A stretch of DNA of 64,000 nt from Roseofilum capinflatum BLCC-M114 (GCF_030068505.1 NZ_JAQOSO010000074.1:1-64000), one strand, 5' to 3'. Positions 38,590 through 49,530 are shown, counted from the stretch's first letter. Translations and numbers: made by a program. The notes: generated by a model from the letters alone, not told the origin.

Positions 38590-39498
38590 ATGAATTCATC
38601 TGTTAAGTTACCTAATTTTTTGATCATCGGTGTTCAGAAATCAGGCACAACTTCAATCTATCATTATTTAAAAGAACATCCTCAAGTCTACATGAGTCCT
38701 CGGAAAGAAACGAATTTTCTGTCTAAAGATCCGAATAAAGACCCCAAAGACAGACCGCCTTTACCCTCCCAGAAGAAACGAATTGATACATTTGAAAAGT
38801 ATTCTGAGCTATTCCAAGATGTAACGGATGAAATAGCTATTGGTGAAGCGTCTCCCAACTATATGGCTAACTATGAAATCGCAACCCAACAGATTAAGCG
38901 TTATGTGCCGGATGCCAAGTTAATCGCTATTTTGAGAAATCCAGCCGATCGCGCCTATTCCGATTATCTGATGCATGTTCGCGATGCGATTGGCAAACCG
39001 AGAAAGTTGTCCGAACAGATCGTTAAAAAAGGCAAGCAATCAGCCACTTTAAAAAAAGGGTTTTATGGAGAACATTTGAGCTATTTTTATGAAAATTTTG
39101 ATCGGAACCAAATTCAGGTTTTTCTGTATGACGATTTACGCAAGAATTCCCAAGAATTAATGAGAAATATTTATCAATTTATTGGAGTAGATGAAACGTA
39201 TCAACCCGATACTTCTAAACGATCGCAAGTGGCTAAATTACCAAAAAACAAAAGCCTAAATCAAATCCTCAATACTCATAACCCCTTGCGAGAAACAACA
39301 GCTAAGATTTTAAATAGTCTATTTCCAGCAAGTGTTGTCCAATCCTTTCGCCAAAAGCTCATGGACTTAAACCAATCCCAGGAAAAGATCCCCCCTCTGT
39401 CAGATGAAGAGCGTCAACAGTTAATTGAGTTCTATCGTGAAGATATCCTCAAGCTGCAAGAGTTGATTAACCGTGACCTTTCCCATTGGCTCCTGTAG
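38590..39498 (+). CDS. Sulfotransferase family protein
   Basis: The 302-aa product has the 5'-phosphosulfate loop IIGVQKSGTTSIYHYL (residues ~12-27) and the 3'-phosphate motif ILRNPADRAYSDYLMH (~118-133) of PAPS-dependent sulfotransferases. It resembles the heparan/N-sulfotransferase-like branch that works on sugars, but the acceptor is unknown. It follows ruvA by 25 bp and may be co-transcribed. TAAGAGGT before the ATG is a fair ribosome site. Exopolysaccharide sulfation is a plausible role. Confidence 0.9.
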   Translation: MNSSVKLPNFLIIGVQKSGTTSIYHYLKEHPQVYMSPRKETNFLSKDPNKDPKDRPPLPSQKKRIDTFEKYSELFQDVTDEIAIGEASPNYMANYEIATQQIKRYVPDAKLIAILRNPADRAYSDYLMHVRDAIGKPRKLSEQIVKKGKQSATLKKGFYGEHLSYFYENFDRNQIQVFLYDDLRKNSQELMRNIYQFIGVDETYQPDTSKRSQVAKLPKNKSLNQILNTHNPLRETTAKILNSLFPASVVQSFRQKLMDLNQSQEKIPPLSDEERQQLIEFYREDILKLQELINRDLSHWLL

Positions 39499-39593
39499 CT
39501 GGCTGATTTAGCCTGAAGCTTGGTTTCAAATCGAAATTCGTGTTATAGTGTAAAATTGCTGAATTTTGATGAATTACACCAAACGAATCCCCT

Positions 39594-39863
39594 ATGAGTC
39601 TCACACAAACCCAAAAACATCAAATTATGGCTGAGTACCAGGTTCACGAAACGGACACGGGTTCAGCCGATTTGCAAGTTGCTGTTTTAACTGAACGGAT
39701 TAACCGTTTAAGCGCGCACTTAAAATCGAATAAGAAGGATTACGCTTCTCAGCGAGGTCTGATGAAAATGATTGGCCAGCGCAAGCGCTTGTTAAGTTAT
39801 ATTAACAAACAAGACAAGGATCGCTACAAAGCGTTAATTAGTCGTTTGAGTATTCGAGGCTAG
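39594..39863 (+). CDS. rpsO: Ribosomal protein S15
   Basis: The 89-aa product is the small-subunit protein that binds the 16S central domain early in assembly. The four-helix layout and motifs are standard: HETDTGSADLQVAVLTERI, LSAHLKSNKKDYASQRGL, MIGQRKRLLSYI. Length is exactly that of the family. TATAGT (39543-39548) about 45 nt upstream is a possible -10 box. The PAM68-like gene starts 10 bp after the stop. Confidence 0.97.
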   Translation: MSLTQTQKHQIMAEYQVHETDTGSADLQVAVLTERINRLSAHLKSNKKDYASQRGLMKMIGQRKRLLSYINKQDKDRYKALISRLSIRG

Positions 39864-39873
39864 AGAATTGCCC

Positions 39874-40356
39874 ATGTCCCCTGAACCAGATCAAAAGGGT
39901 GGATCGGCTTCTAAGGAACGGTTACCTTTCGAGCCAAAAACCAGTCGAAAAAAAAATAGCCCTACCCCTTCATCCTCCTCTGCAAAGGAGCCGAAGTCCT
40001 CTAAAGGGTCGAAGAAGCGAACCCCCATTCGTAAAGAAGACCGGGTGATTCCTGATGCAGTGAGTAAGCGGATGATTAGGCGTATGGCTTTGTTGTCTGG
40101 TATACCGACTGCCCTAGGTGTGTTAACGTTTGCGGCCAGTTATTGGATTTTGACCCAAACGGAGTTCGATTTACCCCATATTGCTGTGGTGTTGGTGAGT
40201 ATGGGTTTTTTTGGACTGGGTGTCCTCGGTTTAAGTTATGGGGTACTCTCGGCCTCCTGGGATGAAAATCGGGTAGGGACGTTGCTCGGTTGGCAAGACT
40301 TTACCCAAAATTTAGGTAGAACGATCGCCGCGTGGCGATCGGTCAAACAAGATTAA
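39874..40356 (+). CDS. PAM68-family protein
   Basis: The 160-aa product has a basic, Ser/Lys-rich N-terminus (~1-60), then two membrane helices (LLSGIPTALGVLTFAASYWIL and VVLVSMGFFGLGVLGLSYGVL) and the family ending LSASWDENRVGTLLGW. PAM68 is a thylakoid factor in photosystem II assembly (CP47 module). ATG 39874 is chosen over the in-frame TTG at 39868. It follows rpsO by 10 bp, the same pairing found in other cyanobacteria. Confidence 0.87.
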   Translation: MSPEPDQKGGSASKERLPFEPKTSRKKNSPTPSSSSAKEPKSSKGSKKRTPIRKEDRVIPDAVSKRMIRRMALLSGIPTALGVLTFAASYWILTQTEFDLPHIAVVLVSMGFFGLGVLGLSYGVLSASWDENRVGTLLGWQDFTQNLGRTIAAWRSVKQD

Positions 40357-40395
40357 GTATTTCAAAATAACCCTATCGAATCAGGATAATCAACC

Positions 40396-41454
40396 ATGAT
40401 TGTAGTAATGAAAAGCGGTACACCGACCGCAGAGATTGACCGAGTAAGTGGTGAACTGGGCACTTGGGGCCTGACACCGGAGAAAATTGTCGGCCAGCAC
40501 AAGGTCGTGATTGGTTTAGTTGGGGATACGGCAGATTTAGACCGGGAAAGAATTCAAGAATTGAGTCCTTGGATTGAATTAGTATTGCGCGTTGAACAAC
40601 CCTTTAAGCGGGCTAGTCGTGAATATCGTCATGGTCAAGCCTCGGATGTGATTGTTTCCACACCTCAAGGGGATGTTCCCTTTGGCGAAAGTCATCCTCT
40701 GGTCGTGGTGGCCGGCCCTTGTTCAGTAGAGACGGAGGAGATGATTACCGAAACGGCCCTGCGGGTGAAAGCGGCTGGGGCGAAGTTCCTCCGGGGGGGC
40801 GCTTATAAACCCAGAACCTCTCCCTATTCCTTCCAAGGTCATGGGGAAAGTGCCCTAGAACTGCTGGCGGCCGCACGAGAAAAGAGCGGCTTGGGAATTA
40901 TTACGGAAATTATGGATACGGCGGATCTCGATGCGGTGGCCGAAGTGGCTGACGTGATTCAGATTGGAGCCAGAAATATGCAAAATTTCGCTCTGCTGAA
41001 GAAAGTGGGAGCGCAGGATAAGCCGGTTTTACTGAAGCGGGGGATGGCAGCCACGATTGAGGATTGGTTGATGGCGGCTGAGTATATTTTGGCGGCAGGA
41101 AATGCCCAGGTGATTTTGTGTGAGCGGGGAATTCGCACGTTTGACCGTAAGTATACGCGCAATACATTAGATCTGTCGGTGGTTCCGGTGTTGCGGACGT
41201 TGACCCATTTACCGGTGATGATCGACCCGTCCCATGGTACGGGATGGTCTCAGTATGTGCCGGCGATGGCGAAGGGGGCGATCGCCGTGGGAGCCGATTC
41301 TTTGATGATCGAAGTTCATCCCACCCCCTCGAAAGCGCTCTCAGATGGGCCCCAGTCCCTCACCCCCGATCAATTTGATGAATTGATGAAAGAATTGGCG
41401 GTGATCGGTAAAACAGTCGATCGCTGGCCTGTCCCGGAAACTGTTCTCGCTTAA
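40396..41454 (+). CDS. aroF: 3-Deoxy-7-phosphoheptulonate (DAHP) synthase
   Basis: The 352-aa product condenses PEP and erythrose 4-phosphate, the first step of the shikimate pathway. It is of the AroA-I-beta type: a ferredoxin-like N-terminal domain (MIVVMKSGTPTAEIDRV, about residues 1-70) before the barrel. Barrel motifs: VVAGPCSVET, FLRGGAYKPRTSPYSFQG, PVLLKRGM, MIDPSHGTG, and GADSLMIEVHP. The N-terminal domain of this type can give feedback control by aromatic products. It has its own terminator at 41487-41517. Gene naming varies (aroF or aroG). Confidence 0.95.
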   Translation: MIVVMKSGTPTAEIDRVSGELGTWGLTPEKIVGQHKVVIGLVGDTADLDRERIQELSPWIELVLRVEQPFKRASREYRHGQASDVIVSTPQGDVPFGESHPLVVVAGPCSVETEEMITETALRVKAAGAKFLRGGAYKPRTSPYSFQGHGESALELLAAAREKSGLGIITEIMDTADLDAVAEVADVIQIGARNMQNFALLKKVGAQDKPVLLKRGMAATIEDWLMAAEYILAAGNAQVILCERGIRTFDRKYTRNTLDLSVVPVLRTLTHLPVMIDPSHGTGWSQYVPAMAKGAIAVGADSLMIEVHPTPSKALSDGPQSLTPDQFDELMKELAVIGKTVDRWPVPETVLA

Positions 41455-41486
41455 GCGCTTTAGGCGTTATTCGCACTCCATAATTT

Positions 41487-41517
41487 GGGTAGGGTGGTTT
41501 TCCACTCTACCCTTTTT
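41487..41517 (+). terminator. DAHP synthase rho-independent terminator
   Basis: GGGTAGGGTGG (41487-41497) pairs with CCACTCTACCC (41502-41512, one G-U) around a TTTT loop and is followed by five T. It lies 32 nt after the stop. Confidence 0.85.
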
Positions 41518-41574
41518 AGTGAAATAAACTATAATTAAAATTGAAAGTAATAATAGTTTGGGTTATTATTCACC

Positions 41575-42537
41575 TTGTTTACTGCCGTCCCGTCCCCCAA
41601 TCGCTTCTCGGAAGTGCCTGACGATCTCTTTGAGGCGATCGCCACTCTCAAACGAGAACTGAACGCCATAGTCCTCGCTCACTACTACCAAGACCCCGAT
41701 ATCCAGGACATTGCCGACTATATCGGCGACTCCCTCGGTTTATCCCGCAAAGCCGCCCATACCGATGCGGAAGTCATTGTCTTTGCTGGCGTTCACTTTA
41801 TGGCCGAAACTGCCAAAATTCTTAATCCTGATAAATTGGTACTTTTACCAGATCTCGATGCCGGTTGCTCCCTCGCTGAGAGTTGTCCACCAGATGCTTT
41901 CGCTGCGTTTAAGGCTCAACATCCCGATCACTTGGTCATTTCCTACATTAACTGCACGGCCGAAATTAAGGCCATGAGCGACATTATCTGCACCAGCTCC
42001 AACGCTGTTCAAATTGTCCAGCAAATTCCCGCTAACCAACCCATTATTTTTGCTCCAGATCGCAACTTGGGACGCTATGTCATGGAACAAACGGGGCGGG
42101 ATCTGCTCCTCTGGGATGGCAGTTGCATCGTTCATGAAACCTTTTCGGAAAAGAAACTGGTGCAATTGAAAGTCCAGCATCCCGAAGCCGAAATCATTGC
42201 CCATCCCGAATGCGAACCCCCCGTACTGCGCCATGCCGATCATATCGGTTCCACCACTGCTCTACTCAACTATGCCCAAACCAGTCACAGTCCCGCCTTC
42301 ATTGTCGCCACTGAACCGGGAATCATCCATCAAATGCAGAAGGAAGCGCCCCACAAACAATTTATTCCTGCTCCCCCGATGAATAACTGCGCTTGTAATG
42401 AATGTCCCCATATGCGGCTCAATACCTTAGAAAAACTCTACTTAGCCATGAAAAACAGGACTCCAGAAATTACTCTACCCCAAGAGATTCAGGTCGCCGC
42501 TTTACGTCCCATTCAACGGATGCTGGAGATGACTTAA
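41575..42537 (+). CDS. nadA: Quinolinate synthase
   Basis: The 320-aa product condenses iminoaspartate with DHAP to quinolinate in NAD synthesis, using a [4Fe-4S] cluster. Seen: [57 protein letters not shown] and [11 protein letters not shown], the last three holding the cluster cysteines. The start is TTG 41575: the product [15 protein letters not shown] fits the family, no ATG is possible until far inside, and no strong ribosome site is visible. Low expression through the weak start is likely. Confidence 0.94.
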   Translation: MFTAVPSPNRFSEVPDDLFEAIATLKRELNAIVLAHYYQDPDIQDIADYIGDSLGLSRKAAHTDAEVIVFAGVHFMAETAKILNPDKLVLLPDLDAGCSLAESCPPDAFAAFKAQHPDHLVISYINCTAEIKAMSDIICTSSNAVQIVQQIPANQPIIFAPDRNLGRYVMEQTGRDLLLWDGSCIVHETFSEKKLVQLKVQHPEAEIIAHPECEPPVLRHADHIGSTTALLNYAQTSHSPAFIVATEPGIIHQMQKEAPHKQFIPAPPMNNCACNECPHMRLNTLEKLYLAMKNRTPEITLPQEIQVAALRPIQRMLEMT

Positions 42538-42571
42538 AGGATATAGGACTGGAGCTAGAACAACATTCAGC

Positions 42572-44389
42572 CTAGGGTTGTGTATCTCCTCCTGGTGTAG
42601 AGAGCATTTGTTGCCACTCGGAGGCTTCCGTTTCTGAAGATTGGGTTGGGCGTTCTATGGGAGTGGATTCCATGGGAGCCATTTTTATGGGTTCTTCTGG
42701 CGACATAGAATCGACTAAATTGGGTAACTCGATTGCCTTTGGCTCTTCTTCTAACTCTTCTGGAGTCTCGACTTCTTCTTCTACAACTTCGGGTTCAAGA
42801 TCCTGGGGTTCTTGAGCTTCAACTTCTTCTTCTAAGGGTTCTGGTTCAGAGGGAGATTGAATGGGTTCTTCAACAACTGCAGGTTCTGGGGCAGTGTCTA
42901 GAGTCTCTTCTGTCTCTACAGCCTGATTACCAAAGGGATTAATCGAATCAAAATCTAATTGATTCCATTTGGATTGCAAATCTAATTGATTCCATTTGGA
43001 TTTTAGGCGATCGCGCCATTGATTCAGATTCAGTTGCTTACGCCATGCTGGAGGTTCACTCACTACTGGTTCAGTTTCCTCTTCCACTGCTGAAGGTTCG
43101 GGCGCAATGTCTTCTGGCTCAACAGTTTCCATCGGTTCTGACTCTGGCGTTTCCGAAACCTGTTCCTCTACCTCTGGCGTTTCAGGAACGGCTTCTTCTT
43201 CTACCTCTGGCATTTCAGGAACTACTTCTTCTTCTACCTCTGGCATTTCAGGAACGGCTTCTTCCTCTACCTCTGGCATTTCAGGAACTACTTCTTCCTC
43301 TACCTCTGGCATTTCAGGAACTGCTTCTTCCTCTACCTCTAGGATTTCTTCAACTTCTACCGGTTCTTCCTGGGGTTCTACAACTTCCGTCTCAGTTTCG
43401 GTTTCAGGTGTAGCAGTAGACGGAGCAATATAGTCTGGATCGACAATTGCTTGGGCAACTTCAGCGCTAATTTCACCCCGGATCAGTTGAGATAGGGGAT
43501 CGGTAGCTTGAGGATCGTAAGTCACCAAGCGAGCAGTGGTATTGAAAATATTGTTAATCGGGTTACCCAGCTCGTCTAAGATTTCCAGTTTCACCCAGTT
43601 ATTGCCTCGATCAAATCCTTGTAAATAGAGCGGTTCCCATTGATCGAGGATAAATTCTTCACCGTTAACAGATGCCCGAATCCGCCAATCTAGGATGTTG
43701 TCGTCTGGGTTTTCTTGGGCGACGACATGCAGGGGCGCATTACTGAGATAGAAGTCTAGGAGGATCGGTTGTGCGCCATATGTGCCGATGGGATTGCTAT
43801 AGGTGAGTAGGGGAAGGTCAGGATTGGGGATTTGGTCTTCGGTTTTCGTAAAGATATGAAACGTCGTTTGCGCGTAAGCGCCTTCATTTTTGAAGCTCTC
43901 TCCCCAGGGAGTGGTAGCGAATACTCTTAGGGTATGGGTTCCGGGATTGAGATTTGTAAAGGTAACGGGTTGGGAGAGGTCGTAAAGGCTGGTGTAGGCT
44001 TCGTTATCGAGGATAACTTCTAGGTGAGGGCCCAGGTCTAGGTTGGGGTCTTGATAGATGGGTAGGTCTTGAACGTCAAGTTGGACGGTCAGGGTTGTGT
44101 CTTGGAGGGTTTGGTTGGGTCGGGGATTGAGTATTGTGACCTGGGGTTGGTAGGTTTCCAGAATTGGCCGCAGTTTTTGGATCGCTTCTGGGGGCGATAC
44201 TTCGCTGATTTTGGGTTTGGCTTTTCGCTTGAGGGGATTGGAGATCCCAGAGCTAGGATTGGGGATATTGAGGCGATCGCCTCCCTGATTCCCACAACCG
44301 ACCATGCCCAGGGACAGACCCAGCACTAAGATCAGTCCCAACAGGCTGATTCTGATCCTTTTTCTGATTCCTTGACTCAACACCAACAT
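42572..44389 (-). CDS. Lipoprotein-like protein with acidic repeats, 605 aa
   Basis: I do not recognise a named family. An N-terminal hydrophobic segment ends in LSLGMVGCG, a plausible lipobox with the Cys near residue 32. A beta-rich region follows (~60-300), with a domain reading VTILNPRPNQTLQDTTLTVQLDVQDL and HTLRVFATTPWGE that resembles Ig-like surface domains. The second half is acidic and Pro/Glu-rich, with five copies of an 11-residue unit (EVEEEAVPEMP) and a doubled SKWNQLD unit. It probably sits on the outer face of a membrane with a flexible tail. It lies downstream of the psaA leader, on the opposite strand. Confidence 0.8.
   Translation of the reverse strand: MLVLSQGIRKRIRISLLGLILVLGLSLGMVGCGNQGGDRLNIPNPSSGISNPLKRKAKPKISEVSPPEAIQKLRPILETYQPQVTILNPRPNQTLQDTTLTVQLDVQDLPIYQDPNLDLGPHLEVILDNEAYTSLYDLSQPVTFTNLNPGTHTLRVFATTPWGESFKNEGAYAQTTFHIFTKTEDQIPNPDLPLLTYSNPIGTYGAQPILLDFYLSNAPLHVVAQENPDDNILDWRIRASVNGEEFILDQWEPLYLQGFDRGNNWVKLEILDELGNPINNIFNTTARLVTYDPQATDPLSQLIRGEISAEVAQAIVDPDYIAPSTATPETETETEVVEPQEEPVEVEEILEVEEEAVPEMPEVEEEVVPEMPEVEEEAVPEMPEVEEEVVPEMPEVEEEAVPETPEVEEQVSETPESEPMETVEPEDIAPEPSAVEEETEPVVSEPPAWRKQLNLNQWRDRLKSKWNQLDLQSKWNQLDFDSINPFGNQAVETEETLDTAPEPAVVEEPIQSPSEPEPLEEEVEAQEPQDLEPEVVEEEVETPEELEEEPKAIELPNLVDSMSPEEPIKMAPMESTPIERPTQSSETEASEWQQMLSTPGGDTQP
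43170..43342 (-). repeat. 33-bp coding tandem repeat (11-residue EVEEE[AV]VPEMP unit)
   Basis: Five near-identical 33-bp units, with a sixth degenerate one, encode the acidic repeats of the 605-aa protein. Alternate units differ by the Ala/Val codon (EEA, EEV), so the basic duplication was probably a 66-bp pair. Opposite-strand frames through it are shadows. Confidence 0.85.
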
Positions 44390-44951
44390 CCTTCAATCCC
44401 TTGCACGTTAAAGTACAGCGCTATTTTATCACCAACCTGGAAAGGTCTAAACAGCTCTTGTTTATTTATATTGACTTTTGTAAATATTATTCATAGATTA
44501 TTGACTTTTGTTCTCTTTTTTGAACAAAAAGCCATCTTGGATTGAACCCCAGAGTTGATGAAAGCAAATTTGAATTATTGTTAAGGAGCTTCCTCAAACG
44601 GAAGACAAGTCCTATAATTCACATTCAGTACACTACTTAAAAGCGGTGACCTTCTGGATCTCCGGATCTTCGTGAAACCTTCGGAGTATTGGGGTCTACA
44701 GAGAAAGGGCTACCCAAAAGCGGTGTTCTGAGAGAGGACATAAAATTTCCTCAAATTCAGTAACAAAGCTTTACATTGCCCTAAATCTGGAAAAAAAACT
44801 GATCTTGAACATCAAGAACTCTAATCTTGAGCATCAAGAGATAACAATAGATCTCCATCCGACCTCGAAGGAACTCACAGAAATAACCTAAATTAATGTA
44901 GTGCCTGGCGTTCTGTAATGACGCTACTTGTCTAAAGAGAGGAGAGTCTCA
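44390..44951 (+). promoter_or_regulatory. psaAB leader region with direct repeats
   Basis: This 560-bp stretch before psaA carries no gene. It holds a pair of AAAAGCGGTG direct repeats (44639-44648 and 44716-44725) and a tandem pair ATCTTGA[AG]CATCAAGA (44812-44827 and 44832-44847). TTGACTTTTGTAAA and TTGACTTTTGTTC stand as near-copies at 44470-44515. A long 5' leader fits the light control known for psaA in other cyanobacteria, but I see no full HLR1 site (only TTTACATT at 44771-44778). Confidence 0.55.
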
Positions 44952-47219
44952 ATGACAACTACCCCAAAGGAGCAAAAAGCAAAGGCGAGGGTGGTCGTCG
45001 ATAAAGATCCAGTCCCCACTTCATTTGAAAAATGGGGCAAGCCGGGTCATTTTGACAGAACCCTAGCTAGAGGACCCAAAACCACAACCTGGATTTGGAA
45101 TCTTCACGCCGATGCTCACGATTTCGATAGTCATACCAGTGATCTAGAAGACGTATCTAGAAAAATCTTTAGTGCCCATTTCGGTCACCTAGCCGTTGTA
45201 TTTGTCTGGCTAAGTGGCGCTTACTTCCATGGTGCTAAATTCTCAAACTACGAAGCTTGGTTGAGCGACCCCCTAGGGATTAAACCGAGCGCCCAAGTCG
45301 TTTGGCCCATCGTCGGGCAAGATATTCTGAACGGCGATGTTGGTGGCGGATTCCACGGAATCCAAATTACCTCCGGATTATTCCAACTCTGGAGAGCCTC
45401 CGGATTTACGAACTCTTACCAACTCTATTGCACCGCAATTGGTGGGTTGGTGATGGCTGGCTTAATGTTATTTGCCGGTTGGTTCCACTATCACAAAGCA
45501 GCTCCCAAACTGGAATGGTTCCAGAATGTGGAGTCGATGATGAACCATCATCTCGCCGTGCTTTTTGGTTGTGGTTCCCTCGGTTGGGCTGGTCACCAAA
45601 TCCACGTTTCCTTACCCATCAATAAGCTTTTGGATTCAGGAGTGGCGGTCAAGGATATTCCTTTGCCCCATGAATTTATTCTCAATCCCAGCTTGATGAC
45701 GGAATTATATCCTGGTGTAGAGTGGGGAGGTCTTAGTGGAATCCAGCCTTTCTTTACCCTGAATTGGGGGGCTTACACTGACTTCTTAACCTTCAAAGGT
45801 GGACTGAATCCGGTAACCGGTGGATTGTGGCTCTCTGATACAGCCCATCACCACCTGGCGATCGCGGTACTGTTCATTATCGCTGGACACTTCTACCGGA
45901 CAAACTGGGGGATTGGTCATAGCTTTAAGGAAGTCCTAGAAGCTCATAAAGGACCCTTCACTGGTGAAGGTCACAAGGGAATGTATGAAGTATTTACCAC
46001 TTCATGGCATGCTCAACTTTCATGGAATTTAGTTTGGGTGGGATCTCTGTCGATTTTAGTCGCCCACCATATGTATGCGATGCCACCGTATCCATACATC
46101 GCAACAGACTATCCAACTCAGCTATCCTTGTTTACTCACCATATGTGGATTGGAGGCTTCCTAATTGTAGGAGCTGGCGCTCATGCTGCCATCTTTATGG
46201 TGCGTGATTACGATCCAGCCGTGCATGTGGATAACCTACTTGACCGGGTGATTAGACATAGAGACGCTATTATTTCCCATCTGAATTGGGTTTGCATATG
46301 GCTAGGCTTCCACAGCTTTGGCTTGTATGTTCATAACGACACCATGCGTGCGTTAGGTCGTACCCAAGATATGTTCTCGGATACGGCGATTCAACTCCAA
46401 CCGATCTTTGCCCAGTGGGTACAGAATCTACATAATCTTGCTCCTGGAAACACAGCTCCCAATGCGTTGGCGAGTGTCAGTCCTGCCTTTGGTGGTGATG
46501 TTGTAGCGGTTGGTGGAAAAGTAGCTATGATGCCGATCGCGCTGGGAACAGCCGATTTCATGGTTCACCACATCCATGCCTTTACCATCCACGTTACGGT
46601 ACTGATCCTGCTCAAAGGTGTTCTCTATGCCCGTAGCTCTCGTCTAATTCCTGACAAGGGCAATCTGGGCTTCCGCTTCCCCTGCGATGGTCCGGGTCGG
46701 GGCGGTACTTGTCAAGTCTCAGGATGGGATCATGTCTTCCTGGGTCTATTCTGGATGTACAACTCCTTGTCCATTGTGATTTTCCACTTTAGCTGGAAGA
46801 TGCAATCGGATGTCTGGGGTACTGTATCCTCTGACGGAACCGTTTCCCATATCACCAATGGTAATTTTGCCCAAAGCTCAATTACTATCAATGGTTGGTT
46901 ACGTGATTTCTTGTGGGCGCAAGCTTCTCAAGTGATTACGTCCTACGGGTCTGCTTTGTCCGCCTATGGCATTATGTTCCTAGCCGGTCACTTCATCTTT
47001 GCTTTTAGTCTCATGTTCCTCTTTAGTGGTCGTGGCTACTGGCAAGAGTTGATTGAATCGATTGTTTGGGCCCATAATAAACTCAAAGTCGCACCCGCGA
47101 TTCAGCCTCGTGCCTTGAGTATTATTCAAGGTCGCGCTGTAGGGGTAGCCCACTACCTCTTGGGAGGAATTGTCACTACTTGGGCATTCTTCCTGGCTCG
47201 AATTATTGCAGTAGGATGA
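44952..47219 (+). CDS. psaA: Photosystem I P700 chlorophyll a apoprotein A1
   Basis: The 755-aa product is one of the two core subunits that bind P700, A0, A1 and half of the Fx iron-sulfur cluster. It has eleven membrane helices with many His chlorophyll ligands and the Fx loop [12 protein letters not shown] with both Cys ligands. ATG 44952 is chosen over the in-frame TTG at 44928: GGAGAG (44941-44946) lies at good distance and MTTTPKEQ is the standard N-terminus. It is 19 bp from psaB and shares one transcript. Confidence 0.99.
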   Translation: MTTTPKEQKAKARVVVDKDPVPTSFEKWGKPGHFDRTLARGPKTTTWIWNLHADAHDFDSHTSDLEDVSRKIFSAHFGHLAVVFVWLSGAYFHGAKFSNYEAWLSDPLGIKPSAQVVWPIVGQDILNGDVGGGFHGIQITSGLFQLWRASGFTNSYQLYCTAIGGLVMAGLMLFAGWFHYHKAAPKLEWFQNVESMMNHHLAVLFGCGSLGWAGHQIHVSLPINKLLDSGVAVKDIPLPHEFILNPSLMTELYPGVEWGGLSGIQPFFTLNWGAYTDFLTFKGGLNPVTGGLWLSDTAHHHLAIAVLFIIAGHFYRTNWGIGHSFKEVLEAHKGPFTGEGHKGMYEVFTTSWHAQLSWNLVWVGSLSILVAHHMYAMPPYPYIATDYPTQLSLFTHHMWIGGFLIVGAGAHAAIFMVRDYDPAVHVDNLLDRVIRHRDAIISHLNWVCIWLGFHSFGLYVHNDTMRALGRTQDMFSDTAIQLQPIFAQWVQNLHNLAPGNTAPNALASVSPAFGGDVVAVGGKVAMMPIALGTADFMVHHIHAFTIHVTVLILLKGVLYARSSRLIPDKGNLGFRFPCDGPGRGGTCQVSGWDHVFLGLFWMYNSLSIVIFHFSWKMQSDVWGTVSSDGTVSHITNGNFAQSSITINGWLRDFLWAQASQVITSYGSALSAYGIMFLAGHFIFAFSLMFLFSGRGYWQELIESIVWAHNKLKVAPAIQPRALSIIQGRAVGVAHYLLGGIVTTWAFFLARIIAVG

Positions 47220-47238
47220 GGTCGAGAAGGACTTAAAC

Positions 47239-49467
47239 ATGGCAACTAAATTCCCCAAGTTTAGCCAAGACCTCGCACAAGATCCCACAACTCGTCGGAT
47301 CTGGTACGGGATAGCTACCGCCCACGATTTTGAAACCCATGATGGAATGACGGAAGAAAATCTTTACCAAAAGATTTTTGCTTCCCACTTCGGTCACCTG
47401 GCAATCATCTTCCTGTGGACCTCTGGCAACCTGTTCCACGTAGCTTGGCAAGGTAACTTTGAACAGTGGATCAAAGATCCTCTCAATGTCCGTCCCATTG
47501 CTCACGCGATTTGGGACCCACAGTTTGGACAAGCGGCGATCGATGCTTACACTCAAGCCGGTGCGTCTAGTCCAGTAAACATTGCTTATTCTGGTGTCTA
47601 CCACTGGTGGTACACCATCGGAATGCGGACGAATGGCGATTTATATCAAGGGGCTATTTTCCTGTTGATCTTAGCTTCGTTGATGCTGTTCGCTGGCTGG
47701 TTACACCTCCAGCCGAGCTTCCGTCCTAGCTTGTCTTGGTTCAAGAATGCTGAATCCCGTATGAATCACCACTTGGCTGGTTTGTTCGGTGTTAGCTCTT
47801 TGGCTTGGACAGGTCACTTAGTTCACGTTGCGATTCCCGAATCTCGCGGACAGCACGTGGGCTGGGATAACTTCCTTAGCACTTTGCCTCACCCGGCTGG
47901 TTTGGTTCCCTTCTTCACAGGGAACTGGGGCGTATATGCCCAAAATCCAGATACGGCAGGTCATGTGTTTGGCACATCTGAAGGTGCAGGGACTGCAATT
48001 CTAACCTTCTTAGGTGGTTTCCATCCCCAAACTGAGTCTCTGTGGCTCACGGATATGGCTCATCACCATTTGGCGATCGCAGTTCTCTTCATCGTTGCTG
48101 GACATATGTACCGCACGAACTGGGGCATTGGCCACAGCATGAAGGAAATCATGGAAGCCCATAATCCTCCCAAAGGAACCCCCTTTGGAGGCATGATCGG
48201 TGACGGTCATAAAGGAATGTACGATACCTACAACGAATCGTTACACTTCCAGTTGGGATGGCACTTGGCTTGTCTGGGTGTTGTGACTTCCTTAGTCGCC
48301 CAACATATGTATTCCATGCCTCCTTATGCTTTCATGGCTAAGGACTACACCACCATGGCAGCTCTATACACCCATCACCAGTACATCGCTGGATTCCTGA
48401 TGGTTGGAGCTTTCGCTCACGGTGCGATCTTCTTAGTTCGGGACTACGATCCAGAAGCCAACAAAAACAACGTATTGGCTCGGATGCTTGAACACAAAGA
48501 AGCTCTCATCTCTCACCTGAGCTGGGTTTCCTTGTTCCTCGGTTTCCATACCCTGGGACTGTATGTTCACAACGATGTTGTGGTTGCCTTTGGTACTCCT
48601 GAGAAGCAAATCTTGATTGAACCGGTTTTTGCCCAGTTCATCCAGGCTTCTCACGGTAAGTTAATGTACGGAATGGATATTCTACTGTCCAATCCCGATA
48701 GCGTTGCTTATACCGCATTCCCCAATCACGCCAACTTCTGGCTACCCGGATGGTTAGATGCCATTAATAGCACCTCTAACTCTCTGTTCCTACCCATTGG
48801 CCCTGGTGATTTCTTGGTTCACCATGCGATCGCCCTCGGCCTGCACACCACCACCTTAATCCTCGTGAAAGGTGCGTTGGATGCACGGGGTTCCAAGCTG
48901 ATGCCCGACAAAAAAGACTTCGGTTACAGCTTCCCCTGCGATGGCCCCGGTCGTGGCGGTACTTGCGACATCTCTGCTTGGGATGCCTTCTACCTCGCCA
49001 TGTTCTGGATGCTGAATACCCTAGGCTGGTTAACCTTCTACTGGCACTGGAAGCATTTGGCCATCTGGCAAGGAAATGTGGCTCAGTTCAATGAGTCCTC
49101 TACCCACCTGATGGGTTGGTTCCGCGATTACCTGTGGTTAAACTCCTCTCAGTTGATCAACGGATATAATCCCTACGGCATGAATAACCTGGCTGTTTGG
49201 GCTTGGATGTTCCTCTTCGGACACCTGGTCTGGGCAACTGGCTTCATGTTCCTGATTAGCTGGCGGGGTTACTGGCAAGAGTTGATTGAAACGATTGTTT
49301 GGGCCCACGAGCGCACTCCTCTGGCGAACCTGGTTCGTTGGAAAGATAAGCCCGTTGCTCTATCTATCGTTCAAGCTCGTGTAGTTGGTCTAGCTCACTT
49401 CACCGTTGGCTATGTCCTCACCTACGCGGCCTTCTTAATTGCCTCCACTGCGGGTAAGTTCGGTTAA
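47239..49467 (+). CDS. psaB: Photosystem I P700 chlorophyll a apoprotein A2
   Basis: The 742-aa product is the second core subunit, partner of PsaA in the thylakoid. It begins [20 protein letters not shown], has eleven membrane spans and the Fx loop [12 protein letters not shown] near residue 560. Length is standard (about 734-742 aa). GAGAAGGA stands before the ATG. A strong terminator follows, so the operon ends here. Confidence 0.99.
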   Translation: MATKFPKFSQDLAQDPTTRRIWYGIATAHDFETHDGMTEENLYQKIFASHFGHLAIIFLWTSGNLFHVAWQGNFEQWIKDPLNVRPIAHAIWDPQFGQAAIDAYTQAGASSPVNIAYSGVYHWWYTIGMRTNGDLYQGAIFLLILASLMLFAGWLHLQPSFRPSLSWFKNAESRMNHHLAGLFGVSSLAWTGHLVHVAIPESRGQHVGWDNFLSTLPHPAGLVPFFTGNWGVYAQNPDTAGHVFGTSEGAGTAILTFLGGFHPQTESLWLTDMAHHHLAIAVLFIVAGHMYRTNWGIGHSMKEIMEAHNPPKGTPFGGMIGDGHKGMYDTYNESLHFQLGWHLACLGVVTSLVAQHMYSMPPYAFMAKDYTTMAALYTHHQYIAGFLMVGAFAHGAIFLVRDYDPEANKNNVLARMLEHKEALISHLSWVSLFLGFHTLGLYVHNDVVVAFGTPEKQILIEPVFAQFIQASHGKLMYGMDILLSNPDSVAYTAFPNHANFWLPGWLDAINSTSNSLFLPIGPGDFLVHHAIALGLHTTTLILVKGALDARGSKLMPDKKDFGYSFPCDGPGRGGTCDISAWDAFYLAMFWMLNTLGWLTFYWHWKHLAIWQGNVAQFNESSTHLMGWFRDYLWLNSSQLINGYNPYGMNNLAVWAWMFLFGHLVWATGFMFLISWRGYWQELIETIVWAHERTPLANLVRWKDKPVALSIVQARVVGLAHFTVGYVLTYAAFLIASTAGKFG

Positions 49468-49495
49468 ATCCTAGCTGGACTGATTCTTAAGTGAT

Positions 49496-49530
49496 AAAAA
49501 CCCCTCACCTTCGGGTGGGGGGTTTGTTGT
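49496..49530 (+). terminator. psaAB rho-independent terminator
   Basis: CCCCTCACC (49501-49509) pairs with GGTGGGGGG (49514-49522, one G-U) around a stable TTCG tetraloop, then TTTGTTGTT. It lies 33 nt after the psaB stop; an A run before the stem lets it work weakly in the other direction for the PPK2 gene. Confidence 0.9.

Noticed and set aside
43045-43433. Two plus-strand frames (LLLPLAFQE and SSTSGISGT repeats)
   Set aside because: They are opposite-strand readings of the 33-bp coding repeat in the lipoprotein gene.
44771-44778. HLR1 (RpaB) site before psaA
   Set aside because: Only one TTTACATT half is present; the second half at the required spacing is missing.
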